Part shown: one piece after another, positions 32,881-34,285 of the stretch
How the letters are laid out: each line of letters opens with the position of its first letter
Numbering within the stretch: the first letter of the stretch is position 1
DNA from: an uncultured Acinetobacter sp.
Lineage (GTDB): Bacteria > Pseudomonadota > Gammaproteobacteria > Pseudomonadales > Moraxellaceae
Direction: 5' to 3'
NCBI RefSeq assembly: GCF_947624825.1
Contig: NZ_CANQLZ010000031.1
Span: forward strand, 1 to 34,285
Length of the DNA stretch: 34,285 bases
The notes under the pieces: model-generated
What the model saw: only the letters and a program-made list of their open reading frames with translations
Databases searched by the model: none
What the model was told of the DNA's origin: nothing
Position numbers and translations under genes: made by a program

Positions 32881-34209
32881 TTAAAATAAAAGCCGTGACG
32901 CAATAAATAAATACACCACGACACCTGTTGCGTCGCAAATCGAGGTGACCAGTGGTCCAGAGGCACTTGCCGGATCAAGCTTGAGTCGATTTAAAATAAA
33001 CGGCAAACTCATGCCAATTAATGCACCTAACAGCACAATCCCCAACATACTCAAAGCCAATACCACTGCCACCATGATATCACCCCGAATATAACCTAAA
33101 ATTGACACCGCCACAGCCATGGTGGTGCCCAAGCACAGCGCCACCAAGGTTTCACGCCCCAGCAAGCCCAACCAATCTTTTAATTCTACATCGCCTGTGG
33201 CTAAAGCACGTACCATCAGGGTTGCCGATTGTGAACCTGCATTCCCCCCACTGCCCACCAACAAGGGTAGAAAAAACACCAATACAATATGTGTGGCAAT
33301 AATGTCTTCAAAGTGGGCAATGCCCATCCCAGACAAGAGACTACCAAACACCAAGATCACCAACCAAAAGACGCGCTTTTTATACAAGCTAAAGATAGAA
33401 GCCTGTTTTAGACTCAAACTGCCTTGGGTTTGTACTGCGCTACTTTTTAAAAAATCTTCATCGGTTTCAGCGCGAATCACGTCCATGGCATCATCATAAG
33501 TGACAATACCCACGAGGCGCTGTTGAGTATCAATAATCGGCAATGCCAAAAAATCATAATGTGCCAACACGCTTGCAACATGCTCTTGATCATCATCCAC
33601 ATAAGCGGTGATTAATTCACGCTGCATCACTTGAGCGACCCTGCACTGTGGGTCAGCTTGGATGATTTGCCGCAACGAGATCACGCCAATTAAACGTTGT
33701 GCATCGTCTACCACATACACCAAATATAAGGTTTCCCGATCCGATGCAAGGTGTCTTAAAGTTTCAATGGCATCTGCCAAGCTGCTTTGCGGATCCAGCG
33801 TGACAAAATCTGAGCTCATAATGGCACCAGCTGAATTTTGTGCATACGCCGCTAGTTGACACAATTGTTGTGTAATTGTCTCAGGCAATGCTTGCAGCAA
33901 TTGTTGTTGAACTTTGGGCACAAGGCATTGATAAAAATCGGTACGATCATCAGAATGCATCTGCGTCATCAGCGCTGCAATGTGTTCTATGCTCAAATGC
34001 TGCGCCAATTGTAACTGCGTAGCATGTGATAAATGCTCAAACAATCGACCTGCTTGAGCAATATGTGTCAACATTTGTACTTGTTCATGTATGTGTAAAG
34101 CATTGGCGCTGTCCGCAATACGTTGCATCGGTTGTTGCGCAATAAATTGTTCAAGCGCTTGCCAATCCTTGCCGCTGATATAGTCACGTAATGTATTTAG
34201 GTGCATCAT
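32881..34209 (-). CDS. mgtE: Magnesium transporter MgtE
   Basis: A 442-residue Mg2+ channel. The N domain of short helices (~1-125) is followed by two CBS domains (~128-185 and ~190-250), which sense cytosolic Mg2+ and close the pore. A linking helix leads to five membrane segments (~275-440) with the pore text VGSGGNAGSQSATLMVRALATG and the late DPASASGPLVTSICDATG. The length is normal (about 450). AGAGG eight to nine bases before the start may belong to an insertion-sequence end (see 34215), so the native promoter is probably displaced. It is co-transcribed with the DUF4112 gene. Confidence 0.96.
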   Translation of the reverse strand: MMHLNTLRDYISGKDWQALEQFIAQQPMQRIADSANALHIHEQVQMLTHIAQAGRLFEHLSHATQLQLAQHLSIEHIAALMTQMHSDDRTDFYQCLVPKVQQQLLQALPETITQQLCQLAAYAQNSAGAIMSSDFVTLDPQSSLADAIETLRHLASDRETLYLVYVVDDAQRLIGVISLRQIIQADPQCRVAQVMQRELITAYVDDDQEHVASVLAHYDFLALPIIDTQQRLVGIVTYDDAMDVIRAETDEDFLKSSAVQTQGSLSLKQASIFSLYKKRVFWLVILVFGSLLSGMGIAHFEDIIATHIVLVFFLPLLVGSGGNAGSQSATLMVRALATGDVELKDWLGLLGRETLVALCLGTTMAVAVSILGYIRGDIMVAVVLALSMLGIVLLGALIGMSLPFILNRLKLDPASASGPLVTSICDATGVVVYLFIASRLLF

Positions 34210-34214
34210 TATTA

Positions 34215-34285
34215 GACCTCTTGCGAAAGTAAAAAATTGTTTATACTAGTCCCATGAAATATGAAAATTTAACTAGATTTAATGA
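34215..34285 (+). mobile_element. Probable left end of an IS5-type insertion sequence, cut by window edge
   Basis: The sequence GACCTCTTGCGAAAGT, starting at 34215 just after a TTA, looks like a terminal inverted repeat of Acinetobacter IS5/IS1031-type elements, which duplicate TNA on insertion. A TATACT -10 (34242-34247) and a start codon follow at once, the compact order expected at an IS end. The other end is outside the window. Confidence 0.4.
34254..34285 (+). CDS. Possible transposase, first ten codons only
   Basis: ATG at 34254 opens MKYENLTRFN and runs off the window. Many IS5-family transposases begin with a similar MKYE.L text. A TATACT -10 ends seven bases before the ATG, so the transcript would be nearly leaderless. 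Ten codons are too few for certainty. Confidence 0.35.
   Translation, partial: MKYENLTRFN

Overview
The window (about 40% G+C, no plasmid, phage or CRISPR signature) reads as chromosomal DNA of a gammaproteobacterium, most likely the genus Acinetobacter. The grounds are gene content and order: a free-standing trpGDC cluster divergent from glnA, a ubiC-ubiA pair, an MltF-like protein with a short sensor domain, single-chain M16 peptidase, greB, ttcA, hemE and htpX, and very A/T-rich spacers. The species cannot be named from the sequence alone.

Layout. 1-330: two tRNA-Asn genes, each with its own terminator. 345-5122: a DUF2726 protein, a small membrane protein, a flavin monooxygenase divergent from a LysR regulator, and a lipoprotein hydrolase. 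5156-6828: a minus-strand unit of an unknown 92-residue protein, ubiC and ubiA, which starts ubiquinone synthesis. 6926-9172: glnA with a recognisable sigma-54 promoter and an 830-base spacer. 9173-11642: trpG-trpD-trpC. 11774-12863: a ChaA-type antiporter broken by a run of nine G. 12956-15766: Smr-domain protein, folE, a cupin, a histone-H1-like lysine-rich protein and a DUF4385 protein. 15744-18147: a signal-peptide-bearing Lnb/DUF4105 protein that ends as an outer-membrane barrel, with a DUF3015 protein upstream. 18288-20165: hemE and a DUF817 membrane protein. 20369-22461: an L,D-transpeptidase and a pirin. 22499-25267: a 922-residue periplasmic M16 peptidase behind a Fur-box-like site. 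25378-25814: a tandem duplication of a complete tRNA-Ser(UGA) transcription unit. 25867-29316: greB, an MltF-like transglycosylase, an SCP2 protein and ttcA. 29317-29806: an A/T-rich spacer with paired inverted DnaA boxes. 29807-34209: a second transglycosylase, htpX, a small exported protein, a DUF4112 protein and mgtE. The last 70 bases look like the left end of an IS5-type element just upstream of mgtE.

How the genes fit together. Most are housekeeping genes: nitrogen assimilation (glnA) beside a glutamine-consuming tryptophan branch (trpG), quinone, haem and folate precursor synthesis, tRNA thiolation, transcript cleavage, and peptidoglycan and envelope maintenance. There is no large accessory island. 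The less ordinary signals are the G9 frameshift in the antiporter, the barrel-tethered Lnb-like protein with its DUF3015 neighbour, the Fur-like site before the PqqL/FusC-sized M16 peptidase, the DnaA-box cluster, and the apparent IS end that supplies the mgtE ribosome binding site. I found no clear new defence or mobile system.
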